A stretch of 64,000 bases of DNA from a virus: the IMG/VR virus record IMGVR_UViG_3300045049_000070, positions 1-64,000 of that record. One strand, 5' to 3'. The notes under the pieces were generated by a model. That model saw only the letters and a program-made list of their open reading frames with translations, did no database searches and was not told the DNA's origin. Positions within the stretch are counted from its first letter, which is position 1; every line of letters starts with the position of its first letter. This document shows, piece after piece, positions 16,526-25,017 of this stretch. Made by a program: the position numbers and the translations under genes.

Positions 16526-17107
16526 ATGGCGATCACTAATCGTCCAGAGACTGCTGAGACCTATAAAGACTATATTGAGATTCTGAAAAGGAAATATAAA
16601 CTGCGAGTATTAGGTGATGGAGCGTTCGGAACAGTGTTCCAGCACCCCACCTTGAAGAACGTAGCAGTGAAGGTCTACAGACAAGTGAAATGGATGTCAG
16701 CAACCAAATGGTTGGAATGGTGCAAGAAGCATCCGGAGAATCCTTACGTTCCTAAGATCTATAAGGTTGATTCTCTCCAAATAGAACAAGAAGGCTATCA
16801 ACGATACCTGCATAACGTGGTGTTTATGGAGAAACTATCTCGCGTTTCATCCACCTTTGTCGACGAGGTTCTTCAGAAAACAGGAGCATCAACCCATGTC
16901 TTGTATAAGACAGTTGATGAAGGAAGACTTGTGTACGAATTCTATTCGGATTCACGCAAGAATGTTCGTACTCTGAAAGACAAGAAATTGGCAGAAGTGC
17001 TATTGGCGATAGATCAGTTTGGCGATCAGTCTGATGGAACAGATTTGCGATATTCAAATTTCCTTCGTCGGGATCAACAATTGGTGTTCGTTGATCCTGT
17101 GAGGTAA
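16526..17107 (+). CDS. Protein-kinase-like protein with MAITNR tag (193 aa)
   Basis: Residues 30-38 G-D-G-A-F-G-T-V-F form a glycine-rich ATP loop, and A-V-K puts the ATP lysine at residue 49. Near the end D-L-R-Y-S-N-F-L (D173, N178) and F-V-D-P (D190) correspond to the catalytic loop and the metal-binding Asp. At 193 residues it is a compact, probably minimal kinase-fold enzyme; an inactive relative or small-molecule kinase is possible. It opens M-A-I-T-N-R. Confidence 0.7.
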   Translation: MAITNRPETAETYKDYIEILKRKYKLRVLGDGAFGTVFQHPTLKNVAVKVYRQVKWMSATKWLEWCKKHPENPYVPKIYKVDSLQIEQEGYQRYLHNVVFMEKLSRVSSTFVDEVLQKTGASTHVLYKTVDEGRLVYEFYSDSRKNVRTLKDKKLAEVLLAIDQFGDQSDGTDLRYSNFLRRDQQLVFVDPVR

Positions 17108-17191
17108 TTGGATTCCATACACAAGATAGTTGGGTGGCGGCTTCGATTTGATTTATCGAAAACCGAACCGCCGTCATTCATAGAGGAAATT
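17105..17191 (+). promoter_or_regulatory. Duplicated leader copy 2 (TAATTGGATT motif plus hairpin)
   Basis: Second copy of the 16423 leader. TAATTGGATTCCATACACAA is shared with one mismatch, then a different hairpin in which GGCGG pairs with CCGCC and TTCGAT pairs with ATCGAA, then the shared GTCATTCA and GAGGAAATT before ATG. The variable arms keep pairing ability, which suggests an RNA structure under selection. Confidence 0.5.
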
Positions 17192-18415
17192 ATGGCGATC
17201 AAACGATTGATGGGCTGTACTGAGATTGCTGACGCAACGCAGTATCGTAGCCTTACCGACGTTGAAAGACATCTGCAACAGATTAAAGATCAACTAAACG
17301 ACGCTGACGCGCTTCTGCGTACATACCGACTTCAATTCGCACGAGCTGAGACCTCGGCCATCAAATTCACAGTCGGTCAGGATATTGATGGCCCCAAGAA
17401 GGGCGGAAAGATAATCACGAATCAGATTGACAAAGTGGTGATTCCCAAGATGGATGCTCTGCGCTCCAACTTTGAGGTCGTCAATCAACTGGCAGAAAAG
17501 GTCCAAGAACTAGAGACCATGTATGCGTCGGTCGAAATCAATTTTCGCGGCGTTCGTGGGCAGCCAGATGTGCTGAAGTCGATCAAGACTATGAAAGCCG
17601 GAGCCGAAAAGAAGCTGCAGGATGCTCTCGACTTTCTAAACGATATCGGCACCAAATACGCCCCAACGGCCTTCAAGGAAATGACCAAGAAGGTTGCGGC
17701 GCGTCTGAACGAAGATCTTGACTTTGAGAAAGCCAAGTCTGCTGTATACGCTACTGAGATGGCGACAGGAGAATTGTCTTTCACTCTTTATATTGAACTA
17801 AAAAACCTCTCAGACGAAAACGGCGAAACATGGCCCAAATTCTACATCGTTCTGACGTGCGTTTTGGTTCCAATAGCTACCGACAAAACGAAACTGAGTG
17901 TCGAAACCTACGTCACTGTAATGCACGATTTCCAGCCTCCAGGACGTTTTGATGCGGGAAAACGAGTGACGACTGATAAGGAAGCGCTGGCCGAAATCGG
18001 ACATCTACTTAGCCTAGAAAATATCGCGACAGCTATCGGCACTTTGCCTCATAATCTGGTAGGGATTGACAAGAAGTTCTTGAAAACTGGAGCCGAGCGT
18101 GTACGTGATGTAGAGGTAGATGAATCTAGCTTCACGTTCTGGTTCCTGAAAGCGGTAAAAGAAGCAGAAGCACGTTCGTTGATGAATACTCTGTATCCGC
18201 AAGTTAAAGCAATGCTGTCACACATTAAGCGCGCTCAGGTAAAGATGCGACTGCTGGAAGCCAGCGACGGAGGATGGGGCGCGAAATACAGTCTGGTCAA
18301 TCTGGCTCGTGACGACCAGATTTCTGTGCAAGATCTTGATTGGCTGAAGAAGCAATTCAAGATGAGTGACGAAAAGCTACGTGAAGTAGTGAAGATCGTC
18401 AACAAAGGAAATTAA
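17192..18415 (+). CDS. Coiled-coil-rich hypothetical protein (407 aa)
   Basis: ATG at 17192 with GAGGAAATT is chosen over an in-frame codon at 17108 that lies in the leader. Residues about 20-200 are heptad-like helices, about 205-270 a beta-rich block, and the C-terminus helical with W-L-K-K-Q-F-K. It begins M-A-I-K-R-L, related to the neighbouring tags but divergent. Likely a virion or virion-associated protein; no family recognised. Confidence 0.7.
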   Translation: MAIKRLMGCTEIADATQYRSLTDVERHLQQIKDQLNDADALLRTYRLQFARAETSAIKFTVGQDIDGPKKGGKIITNQIDKVVIPKMDALRSNFEVVNQLAEKVQELETMYASVEINFRGVRGQPDVLKSIKTMKAGAEKKLQDALDFLNDIGTKYAPTAFKEMTKKVAARLNEDLDFEKAKSAVYATEMATGELSFTLYIELKNLSDENGETWPKFYIVLTCVLVPIATDKTKLSVETYVTVMHDFQPPGRFDAGKRVTTDKEALAEIGHLLSLENIATAIGTLPHNLVGIDKKFLKTGAERVRDVEVDESSFTFWFLKAVKEAEARSLMNTLYPQVKAMLSHIKRAQVKMRLLEASDGGWGAKYSLVNLARDDQISVQDLDWLKKQFKMSDEKLREVVKIVNKGN

Positions 18416-18423
18416 GACATATC

Positions 18424-18858
18424 ATGAAGATCAGACTTCAAGCCGCTGTTCGTCTTAAGAAAGTTTTAGCCGCAGCACTAAAATCCTTCCCTACGTTAAG
18501 CAAATATCCGACAATCGTGAAAGCAGTCGAGGAAATTGGACTCGACAACAACAGCAGAAAAGACTCTTATTATGGACGCGCCGAGTGGTATCTTACCAAA
18601 GGGAAATATAAGCCTGCAGAATTAGAAGCAACATGCAAAGAACTTTCCGGACAGAATGTCAGTAAGCTCAAGAATCCAAAGGCTATTGAGATGTATGGAA
18701 AGAACGGAAACTTCTTAGAAGTTCTGGCTATAGGCGAAGATAGGGATCAAAGAGATGTTATGTCCCGTTCACCGAAATACAAACGTGTGTTTGACTTTCT
18801 AGCCGATGTATTCGACGGTGCAGAGTGTCCTATCCACTCGCTATTCAGAGGTGAATAA
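18424..18858 (+). CDS. Hypothetical protein, R-L-K type N-terminus (144 aa)
   Basis: Opens M-K-I-R-L-Q-A-A-V-R-L-K-K-V-L-A, an amphipathic basic helix shared in form with 18859, 19134, 22317 and 23433. The rest is a soluble helical domain with no motif I know. One base before the next gene. Confidence 0.75.
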   Translation: MKIRLQAAVRLKKVLAAALKSFPTLSKYPTIVKAVEEIGLDNNSRKDSYYGRAEWYLTKGKYKPAELEATCKELSGQNVSKLKNPKAIEMYGKNGNFLEVLAIGEDRDQRDVMSRSPKYKRVFDFLADVFDGAECPIHSLFRGE

Positions 18859-19134
18859 ATGAGGATTCAAGCTGTCGCACGGCTTAAAGAAGCCGCTGGT
18901 GTTCTAGACGTTAAACAGAAACAGAAGATACAGAGTGGTCTAGCACAGATATCTGAAGGAATGGCGATCATCAGAGTTGGCCTTAATACGTTGAAACCAA
19001 TTGTTGATGTTCTCAAGAAGAATGATGGAAGTTCTTACGTCGATCATGCAAGTGTCACTAACTCACTCAAAGATTTTGAGTTTGTTTTCAAAGCACTTAA
19101 AGACGCGATTAAAGACGACGACAAAGGCATCTAA
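18859..19134 (+). CDS. Hypothetical protein, R-L-K type N-terminus (91 aa)
   Basis: Opens M-R-I-Q-A-V-A-R-L-K-E-A-A-G, the same amphipathic N-terminal helix as its neighbours. The rest is helical with an acidic tail. Stop overlaps the next start (TAATG). Confidence 0.75.
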   Translation: MRIQAVARLKEAAGVLDVKQKQKIQSGLAQISEGMAIIRVGLNTLKPIVDVLKKNDGSSYVDHASVTNSLKDFEFVFKALKDAIKDDDKGI

Positions 19135-19919
19135 TGAAACTGCAAGCACTTGCGCGCCTGTTGTCGCTAGCAGGTGCTTATACCGAAGACAGACTGACAC
19201 GCGAACAAGCAAAGAAACTAGCGCTTCAGTTACGTCCGCTAATCAAACGTCATTGTCAGGGTTTCCAGCTAGCGGGCTCATATCGTCGCGGCAAGACTGA
19301 TATTGGTGACTTAGATTTTGTGGTAGTCAATTGCGATATGGCTGCCTTGCTCTCTGACTTGGTTGAACATGCTGCGGCAACAGAAGCTCCTCGTGCAGGA
19401 TCCGGAATGTTGACCGTCACTGTGCCGTTCGGAAAGAAGAGTATTCAAGTCGAGTTTGTAAACGTCAAGCCTCGCGCGATAGGTAGCGGATTGCTTCATA
19501 GTACGGGAGGTGCAGATTTCAACAAAGGTCTGCGCAGTTACGCCAAGAGTAAGGGAATGCTGCTCAATCAGCATGGTCTGTTCCGTGCTGATAACAAGAG
19601 ATTCTTAGCCGGACGTACTGAAGAAGATGTGTTCGACAAGCTAGGGTGGGCGTTCGTTCCACCTAAAGAACGTGGCTTCAGTTTTATGACCTTGAAGCCC
19701 AAATATCTTATCGATCCATACAAGAATAACCTGTTGTTGAAGAAACCTCAAGGTGAAGGTAAAGTATGGAAGGTCAAATCCAAATCCGATCCAAACAAGC
19801 TCTATTTCGTGACACTAAAACCGAATGGCAAATGGACATGCACATGTCCGCAGTTTGTGTTCAGAAAAGTAGACTGCAAACACATAGATCTAGTTAAAGA
19901 GAGAACAGGTACCAAATGA
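19134..19919 (+). CDS. Family X DNA polymerase-like nucleotidyltransferase with SWIM zinc finger
   Basis: Residues 48-62 read G-S-Y-R-R-G-K-T-D-I-G-D-L-D-F, the pol-beta type GSxRRGK...GDxD site with catalytic D59 and D61; the third acid appears as E107 in I-Q-V-E-F, where Asp is usual. G-G-A-D-F-N-K-G-L-R further on fits the family's substrate-binding region. The C-terminus has C236-T-C238...C248-K-H250, a SWIM zinc-binding pattern. At 261 residues it is a minimal PolX: no 8-kDa lyase helices are obvious. It starts M-K-L-Q-A-L-A-R-L-L-S-L-A-G, the local tag. Possible roles are gap filling, end processing or nucleotidylation of host targets. Confidence 0.82.
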   Translation: MKLQALARLLSLAGAYTEDRLTREQAKKLALQLRPLIKRHCQGFQLAGSYRRGKTDIGDLDFVVVNCDMAALLSDLVEHAAATEAPRAGSGMLTVTVPFGKKSIQVEFVNVKPRAIGSGLLHSTGGADFNKGLRSYAKSKGMLLNQHGLFRADNKRFLAGRTEEDVFDKLGWAFVPPKERGFSFMTLKPKYLIDPYKNNLLLKKPQGEGKVWKVKSKSDPNKLYFVTLKPNGKWTCTCPQFVFRKVDCKHIDLVKERTGTK

Positions 19920-20515
19920 ATCCCGTTAATCTAGCAAAGCTATCCTACACGTTCCTAGACTCGAACGGTGCTGCGTATGTCGGAAAAGAAGTGACTGTCT
20001 ACGAAGACAACTCTAGTATTCCTGTTCGTACATTCACGTCAGACGGTCGTTTCTTGGGTTCAATTGGATATACAGACCCAAATGGATTGTTTCAGACCTA
20101 CGTCCTGCAGGGCAAGAGCTATCGTTTAGTGATCCGTGATGCGGCTCTGAATGGGTTTGAACTCGACGAAGTGACGGGCATTGTTCCTTCGAATGCCAAT
20201 CCATCGAATGCAGCTCCGCTGACTGGTCCGCTGGCAATCACTGCATCACGAACGTTGACCGCTCAAGATAACGGACGTACTTTGGTGTCGAACGTCACGT
20301 CGGCGATCGTACTAACGATTCCTAAAGGACTCGCTTCTGGATTTGGATGTGCAGTCCATCAACAGAATACAGGAAAAGTTACATTTGCTGCCGCATCTGG
20401 TGTAACTATGACAAATGTTGGCGATCAATATTCGACGTCAGGCCAGAAAGCTACGATTGGATTAGTAAACATTGCTCAGGACGCTTACAACGTTACTGGT
20501 TCTACTGGAGCGTAA
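19916..20515 (+). CDS. Tail-fibre or adhesin-type virion protein (199 aa)
   Basis: The N-terminal about 95 residues are beta-rich with a G-K-E-V-T-V-Y and Y-R-L-V-I-R-D pattern like carboxypeptidase-regulatory or fibre-attachment domains. The C-terminal 90 residues (T-A-Q-D-N-G-R-T-L...T-I-P-K-G...V-T-F-A-A-A-S-G-V-T) match a beta domain common in phage tail fibres. Precedes the beta-helix gene, so the two may form one receptor-binding unit. ATGA overlap with the PolX gene. Confidence 0.7.
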   Translation: MNPVNLAKLSYTFLDSNGAAYVGKEVTVYEDNSSIPVRTFTSDGRFLGSIGYTDPNGLFQTYVLQGKSYRLVIRDAALNGFELDEVTGIVPSNANPSNAAPLTGPLAITASRTLTAQDNGRTLVSNVTSAIVLTIPKGLASGFGCAVHQQNTGKVTFAAASGVTMTNVGDQYSTSGQKATIGLVNIAQDAYNVTGSTGA

Positions 20516-20520
20516 TCCAG

Positions 20521-22317
20521 ATGATGTTATCAAATGCTTTTCTAGCAGCTCTTGCAGCGGCCGGAAATCAGAATTTCACCTATTATGTAGATTCGGTAAA
20601 CGGGAACGATGCGAACAACGGTACATCTAAAGCATCTGCCTTCCAATCGCTGAGCAGCGTTCCGTTGCTAACCACCGGTCAATCAGTTGGACTGGCATGT
20701 GGATCGTACTGGCGTGGATATCTTCTAGACGTCAATAGTTCTGGTAACATCATCTTTGGATCGTACGGAACAGGTGCCCCTCCGGTAATGGATGGAGCAG
20801 TCGTCGTTACTGGGTGGACACAGAACGGAACATATTCTGATATCTACCAAGTTTCGTTCACACGTGACAATACGAATCCGACGACCACCGAACTACTTGG
20901 TCTGTGGATAGATGGTATACGCCCACGGTTTGCCTCGTCATTGGCTGATTTGGAAGCTAACGGTGGATGGTATGCAGATTCACGTATCTCCCTGACAACA
21001 AACGTGTACGTGAAAACGGTGCCTAACTCGCACACGATTGAGATCAGCAAATACGATTGGGCGATCGGATGCTACAACGCAGCGACTCCATGCTACGTAA
21101 ATGGTCCAATCGAAATGAAGCGTTATCTGGCGCATTACAACGCGCTCCAGATGGGCCCAGGACAGGCTCAACAATTCATTGTTAGAGATGGAACTATCCA
21201 CCATACGGTTACTCAAGCGTCATTGACACAAGATTTCATCTTGACTGAGCTGGATATACCGTCTGATCCAAATCTGATGGTCGCCTATCGTGATAATCCT
21301 GTTGGTTTTACACCAGTGATAAAACGTGGATTTGCCATCTTTGATCAAGCTACGTTAGGCGGCCAGAATTTCACAGTTCATGCAATTTCTGAGCACAGCG
21401 GATCAACAGATATCCAGAGTCTGGATGCAGAACAGTGCGGCTTTGTTGGAATAAATGGATTGGCCCATCTGTCTGCATCAAGTGGGCATCTAGAAGGAAT
21501 CTATTGTCACAACGTTGTCAGTGACGGAATATTCTTGGGTCCTGGGTCAACGGTGACTAGACTACTGATGTGGGACGATCAAGTCTCTAACTATAACGGC
21601 GGTGTCGCTGCAATGACACAAATCCACGCCGTTGTAAACGCATCTGCTTCTATCACTGACTGCGCTGTGTGGGGAAAGAAAGGTGCTCAGATGGTAATGG
21701 ACACCGTAGGAACAGTTCCGTTACCAATGTCGCACACTGTGCTATCTTCTGACAATGGTCAAGCGATCAACGTTACAAGTGGATCAATTGCCGTCAACTT
21801 CTGTGTCATTGACACAAACGATACCAACATACAGATTTGGGATGGATCTGATCCAGGATCGTACACTGGAGATTATAACGTATGGGCGTGGTGGCGCAAT
21901 CCGTCTGGCTTCCGACCCGGTGCCGTAAAAGGACAATGGAAAGGCTCTCTGATATTCCACCTAAATGATTGGCAAGCAGCGTCTGGTCAGGATGCTCATA
22001 GTGTAGGCCTTGATTCTGCCGATCAGGTGAGTGGCAATGCCAATGCATTCTGGTTAGGAATGGCTCTAGGAACTGGTGGACCTGAAGTTGGTGACTTCCG
22101 AATCAATCCAAATGCCAGAGTAATAGGTGGTGACGGAACGGCGTACATTGGAACGTTCACTGATGGAACTCCAATCACACAAGCGGGTCCTCAAACTCAC
22201 TGGGATTGGAACGCCAGAGCAATCGCATCTGGTCCTCCAACACATATACCACAGCTGCCAATAACTCTGTCTCAGATGCGACAGTATATTCAAACCCCAA
22301 AATTATGGACCTTCTGA
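20521..22317 (+). CDS. Beta-helix tail-spike-like protein (598 aa)
   Basis: ATG at 20521, five bases after the previous stop; the longer in-frame opening at 20347 lies in the fibre gene and is unlikely. N-terminus Y-Y-V-D-S-V-N-G-N-D-A-N-N-G-T is the usual entry to right-handed parallel beta-helix (pectin-lyase fold) proteins, followed by short repeated strands rich in Gly, Asn, Ser and Thr. Such proteins are phage tail spikes that bind or cleave surface polysaccharide. Catalytic residues are not identifiable by eye. Confidence 0.75.
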   Translation: MMLSNAFLAALAAAGNQNFTYYVDSVNGNDANNGTSKASAFQSLSSVPLLTTGQSVGLACGSYWRGYLLDVNSSGNIIFGSYGTGAPPVMDGAVVVTGWTQNGTYSDIYQVSFTRDNTNPTTTELLGLWIDGIRPRFASSLADLEANGGWYADSRISLTTNVYVKTVPNSHTIEISKYDWAIGCYNAATPCYVNGPIEMKRYLAHYNALQMGPGQAQQFIVRDGTIHHTVTQASLTQDFILTELDIPSDPNLMVAYRDNPVGFTPVIKRGFAIFDQATLGGQNFTVHAISEHSGSTDIQSLDAEQCGFVGINGLAHLSASSGHLEGIYCHNVVSDGIFLGPGSTVTRLLMWDDQVSNYNGGVAAMTQIHAVVNASASITDCAVWGKKGAQMVMDTVGTVPLPMSHTVLSSDNGQAINVTSGSIAVNFCVIDTNDTNIQIWDGSDPGSYTGDYNVWAWWRNPSGFRPGAVKGQWKGSLIFHLNDWQAASGQDAHSVGLDSADQVSGNANAFWLGMALGTGGPEVGDFRINPNARVIGGDGTAYIGTFTDGTPITQAGPQTHWDWNARAIASGPPTHIPQLPITLSQMRQYIQTPKLWTF

Positions 22318-22775
22318 TGAAGATCAATGCGCCCAATAGACTGAAGGAAATTGCAGTCGAAATCAAACCTGAGAATCGTGGCAAGTTGCACAAGCGGCTT
22401 GGTATTCCAGAAGGAGAGACAATTCCAATGTCTCGTCTACATTCTGAACTCAAGAAAGCCAAGGACAGCGGCGATACTGAGCTCGAAAAGATGGTGAACT
22501 TCGCCATAAATTTTCACCACAAGGCCTCTGTGCAAAAGGCGGCAAAGAAACGCCTTCGTGATTACTTAGTGTCGTTCATTCCAGAACATTGGCCTGGAAC
22601 GACTGCGGTCCTAGAAGACGATTGTGTGATCGTGAAAGGACCAAAAGCACAGTTGGATAAGATCTATAAAGAATACCATGAAGATGGCCATCCAGGCGAA
22701 CTCGCTTGCTATCGCTATCCGAATTATGTGTCGATAACATCGACAGGCCGCAAAATGGGCGGAATGCCATGGTGA
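22317..22775 (+). CDS. Hypothetical protein, R-L-K type N-terminus (152 aa)
   Basis: ATG at 22317 overlaps the tail-spike stop; upstream in-frame sequence is inside that gene. Near the start K-I-N-A-P-N-R-L-K-E-I-A combines both local tag types. The remaining domain is basic and mixed alpha/beta; ends G-G-M-P-W. No family recognised. Confidence 0.7.
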   Translation: MKINAPNRLKEIAVEIKPENRGKLHKRLGIPEGETIPMSRLHSELKKAKDSGDTELEKMVNFAINFHHKASVQKAAKKRLRDYLVSFIPEHWPGTTAVLEDDCVIVKGPKAQLDKIYKEYHEDGHPGELACYRYPNYVSITSTGRKMGGMPW

Positions 22776-22778
22776 TGT

Positions 22779-23432
22779 ATGCCTGTACCCTACGTTAAGA
22801 AATTAGCAGAGAAGCATGGCATGTCTGTCGATAAGGCAGAAGAACATTGGTCAAAGGCTAAGCAGAGAGCAGCTGACGAAGGCAAGTCTGAAGATTATGC
22901 GTATATCACTGGCATCTTTAAGCGAATGATGGGTGAAAAAGCTGGAGCCGAATCGGATGCTGCTGAACGATTGTACTGGGAGTTTGATGCTCGCAAGAAA
23001 GGTTACGGACCTTGGAAAACACGGCCACAGTCAGAGCGTGATGCATTTAAGCAAATCTTACGTGGAGTTGGAGTGACCGCCAGTCAAAGAGCTAATGTCG
23101 TTCTTGCGGCAATTGCCAATCAAGCCCAAGCTAAACGGTTCTTGATCGACATTGGTTTGCATCCAACTAAGATCGGACAATCTGACGATAATTACGTTTC
23201 GTGGTCGATTGCAAAAGACAGCGAAGAACAGGACGTAGTAAACAAGATAAGTGAAGCACTTGGCCGTTCTGGAAAGAAAGTCGCGAAAGATTACGGTCCT
23301 CCGATTAAACGCATTACCAAGACAATCCGTTGGCTGTGGGAAGTTCCAGGCAAAGGCGTTATGGTCTTCTATCCACACAGCTACAAAGTCGGTTTCATGA
23401 ACAAGATCGAAGACGATCCCGGAGAAGAGTAA
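22779..23432 (+). CDS. Protein with phage 'KLAEKHG...GIFKRMM' module (217 aa)
   Basis: Residues about 8-50 (K-L-A-E-K-H-G-M-S-V-D-K-A-E-E-H-W...A-Y-I-T-G-I-F-K-R-M-M) form a small helical module that recurs in phage structural or head-associated proteins. Near residue 100 the chain contains T-A-S-Q-R-A-N-V-V-L-A-A-I, then a second alpha/beta domain with W-L-W-E-V-P-G-K-G. Function unknown; likely a virion-linked accessory protein from context. Confidence 0.65.
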   Translation: MPVPYVKKLAEKHGMSVDKAEEHWSKAKQRAADEGKSEDYAYITGIFKRMMGEKAGAESDAAERLYWEFDARKKGYGPWKTRPQSERDAFKQILRGVGVTASQRANVVLAAIANQAQAKRFLIDIGLHPTKIGQSDDNYVSWSIAKDSEEQDVVNKISEALGRSGKKVAKDYGPPIKRITKTIRWLWEVPGKGVMVFYPHSYKVGFMNKIEDDPGEE

Positions 23433-23912
23433 ATGGCTATCACCAAAATCCATGCTGCTGAACGTTTGAAACAAACGGCTCTTACCGACACAAAAGGAGC
23501 AGCTGCGTTTGTACAGAAGGTCTTTGACAAATATCAGCTTGGTCTTAAAGTCAAAGCCGACAGAAATCCAGATAATGAGACTGAACCGGCATTAGCTGTA
23601 TCCGGCCGATACAAAGGGCAGGAAATTGAGTTCAACATCATTCTCATGGCGGACGGTAAGCGGCCGGATGTAGTTTTTGATGTCTTCGCATGGCCAGAAA
23701 TGTCCAATGAATCACCAGATGATTATGAGGCAATGGACGTTCTAATGCACAACGGCATGAAAAAGAAAAGCGAACGTCGTGCGTTGGTAAAAGGTCTAAA
23801 TCAAGCAGCTGGGACGCTCAGAGATTCTGCGAATAGACTTGTAGACTACGCCGATTGGCTTGAACGAGTATCTAAAGCTATGGCGGACATTGGAAGTAAG
23901 TACGGGAAATAA
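23433..23912 (+). CDS. Hypothetical tagged protein (159 aa)
   Basis: Starts M-A-I-T-K-I-H-A-A-E-R-L-K-Q-T-A, which joins the two tag forms of this region in one N-terminus. The remaining domain is mixed alpha/beta with a helical C-terminus. Directly abuts the previous stop. No family recognised. Confidence 0.75.
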   Translation: MAITKIHAAERLKQTALTDTKGAAAFVQKVFDKYQLGLKVKADRNPDNETEPALAVSGRYKGQEIEFNIILMADGKRPDVVFDVFAWPEMSNESPDDYEAMDVLMHNGMKKKSERRALVKGLNQAAGTLRDSANRLVDYADWLERVSKAMADIGSKYGK

Positions 23913-23913
23913 C

Positions 23914-24546
23914 ATGAAAGCAGAAAGTCGCTTGAAAGTTCTTGCGACCGAAGGTGAATCGCTGATCGAACGACGTAACAAACAGACTACTGACCTGTTG
24001 CACCGTCTTAAGTCCATGGGTCTATCTGGAGATTGGCGAGTAGAATCGCATCATTCGGTCATCGTGTTTAGACCTCAGGTAAGCATTGCTATTGGTGATT
24101 GGTGGACGTCAAAGACAGAACCTATTCCCGATGGTGAACATATTCTTGGAGAGTTGCTTTACGACTTGCGTAAATTAGGCTACCGTCTAGACAAAGCCAG
24201 ATCACGTAAAATAGGCAGCATGCATGAAAGTGCGTTTTGGACTAACGGCCACGATGTAATCAGAGTAATGGTCACATATGGCCCCGACGACAATCATCAC
24301 GTAAGTTACATAGAATTTGCGTTCTACGAACCAGAATCTGCTGCTCGTTATATTGGCACGCAACAGTGGTTTCTCGACAAGCCTGTTCATAACCAGAAAG
24401 ATTATCTGACAAAGAAGCCGTTCTCTAAGTTCAAGCAGGTTCACGAAGACCACAAACAGCAGAAAGAACAAGAAGCGACAGATGAGCAGGATGAACGATA
24501 CGGACGTGCGATGGAACGTCTGCGCCAACGACTGCAGAAAGACTGA
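23914..24546 (+). CDS. Hypothetical tagged protein (210 aa)
   Basis: ATG at 23914 (M-K-A-E-S-R-L-K-V-L-A) is taken because it falls just after the previous stop; the upstream frame extension is inside that gene. Central domain alpha/beta with several His and Trp; C-terminal 40 residues are a Glu/Gln/Lys-rich coiled helix. Function unknown. Confidence 0.7.
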   Translation: MKAESRLKVLATEGESLIERRNKQTTDLLHRLKSMGLSGDWRVESHHSVIVFRPQVSIAIGDWWTSKTEPIPDGEHILGELLYDLRKLGYRLDKARSRKIGSMHESAFWTNGHDVIRVMVTYGPDDNHHVSYIEFAFYEPESAARYIGTQQWFLDKPVHNQKDYLTKKPFSKFKQVHEDHKQQKEQEATDEQDERYGRAMERLRQRLQKD

Positions 24547-24555
24547 AAGTCAATC

Positions 24556-25011
24556 ATGCCTAGCAACAGCAAACGTATTAAAGAGATTCTTGATCGTCTT
24601 GGAAAGATCAAAGAAATCCTAAGACGTAATGTCGATCCTAAGAAGAAAGCACCAGCGATTAAAGAACGTGAAGAATTGAAAAAAGAATTACAGAAGCTTG
24701 GATACACTGGCAAACTATATTCTAGTCTCGGTGCCGTAGCTCGTTTGCAAGAGATCGCTGCTACGAAGCAGGAGTGGGAAACCGTCTATAACGCTACGTT
24801 CAAGGTAATGCTCAAGCACGGACAAAGATATCTTGCTCGTGCCAAATGGTATTACGAGAACGACTACAGCGAAGTGATCATCGCATTCGAGACCGACATG
24901 GATGATGTTCCTGAGAGCTTGCTAAACGAGCTGAAGTCGTGCAATACGAAGAACGTTAGAGTCGATCCCTGCCGAAGCATTCATGGTAGCGGATTCACAC
25001 GATATAGATAA
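24556..25011 (+). CDS. Hypothetical protein with internal tag-like segment (151 aa)
   Basis: The first 57 residues are a strongly charged helical region. Residues 59-69 then read G-A-V-A-R-L-Q-E-I-A-A, the tag motif that other proteins carry at their N-terminus. There is no start codon in frame at that point, so the tag lies internally, as if behind a prosegment. The C-terminal 80 residues are a small alpha/beta domain with three Cys. Confidence 0.65.
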   Translation: MPSNSKRIKEILDRLGKIKEILRRNVDPKKKAPAIKEREELKKELQKLGYTGKLYSSLGAVARLQEIAATKQEWETVYNATFKVMLKHGQRYLARAKWYYENDYSEVIIAFETDMDDVPESLLNELKSCNTKNVRVDPCRSIHGSGFTRYR

Positions 25012-25017
25012 GACATT

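Noticed and set aside
20347-20520. Longer N-terminus for the tail-spike-like protein
   Set aside because: Lies entirely in the coding part of the 19916 gene and is Cys/Trp-rich without domain character; start at 20521 is better.
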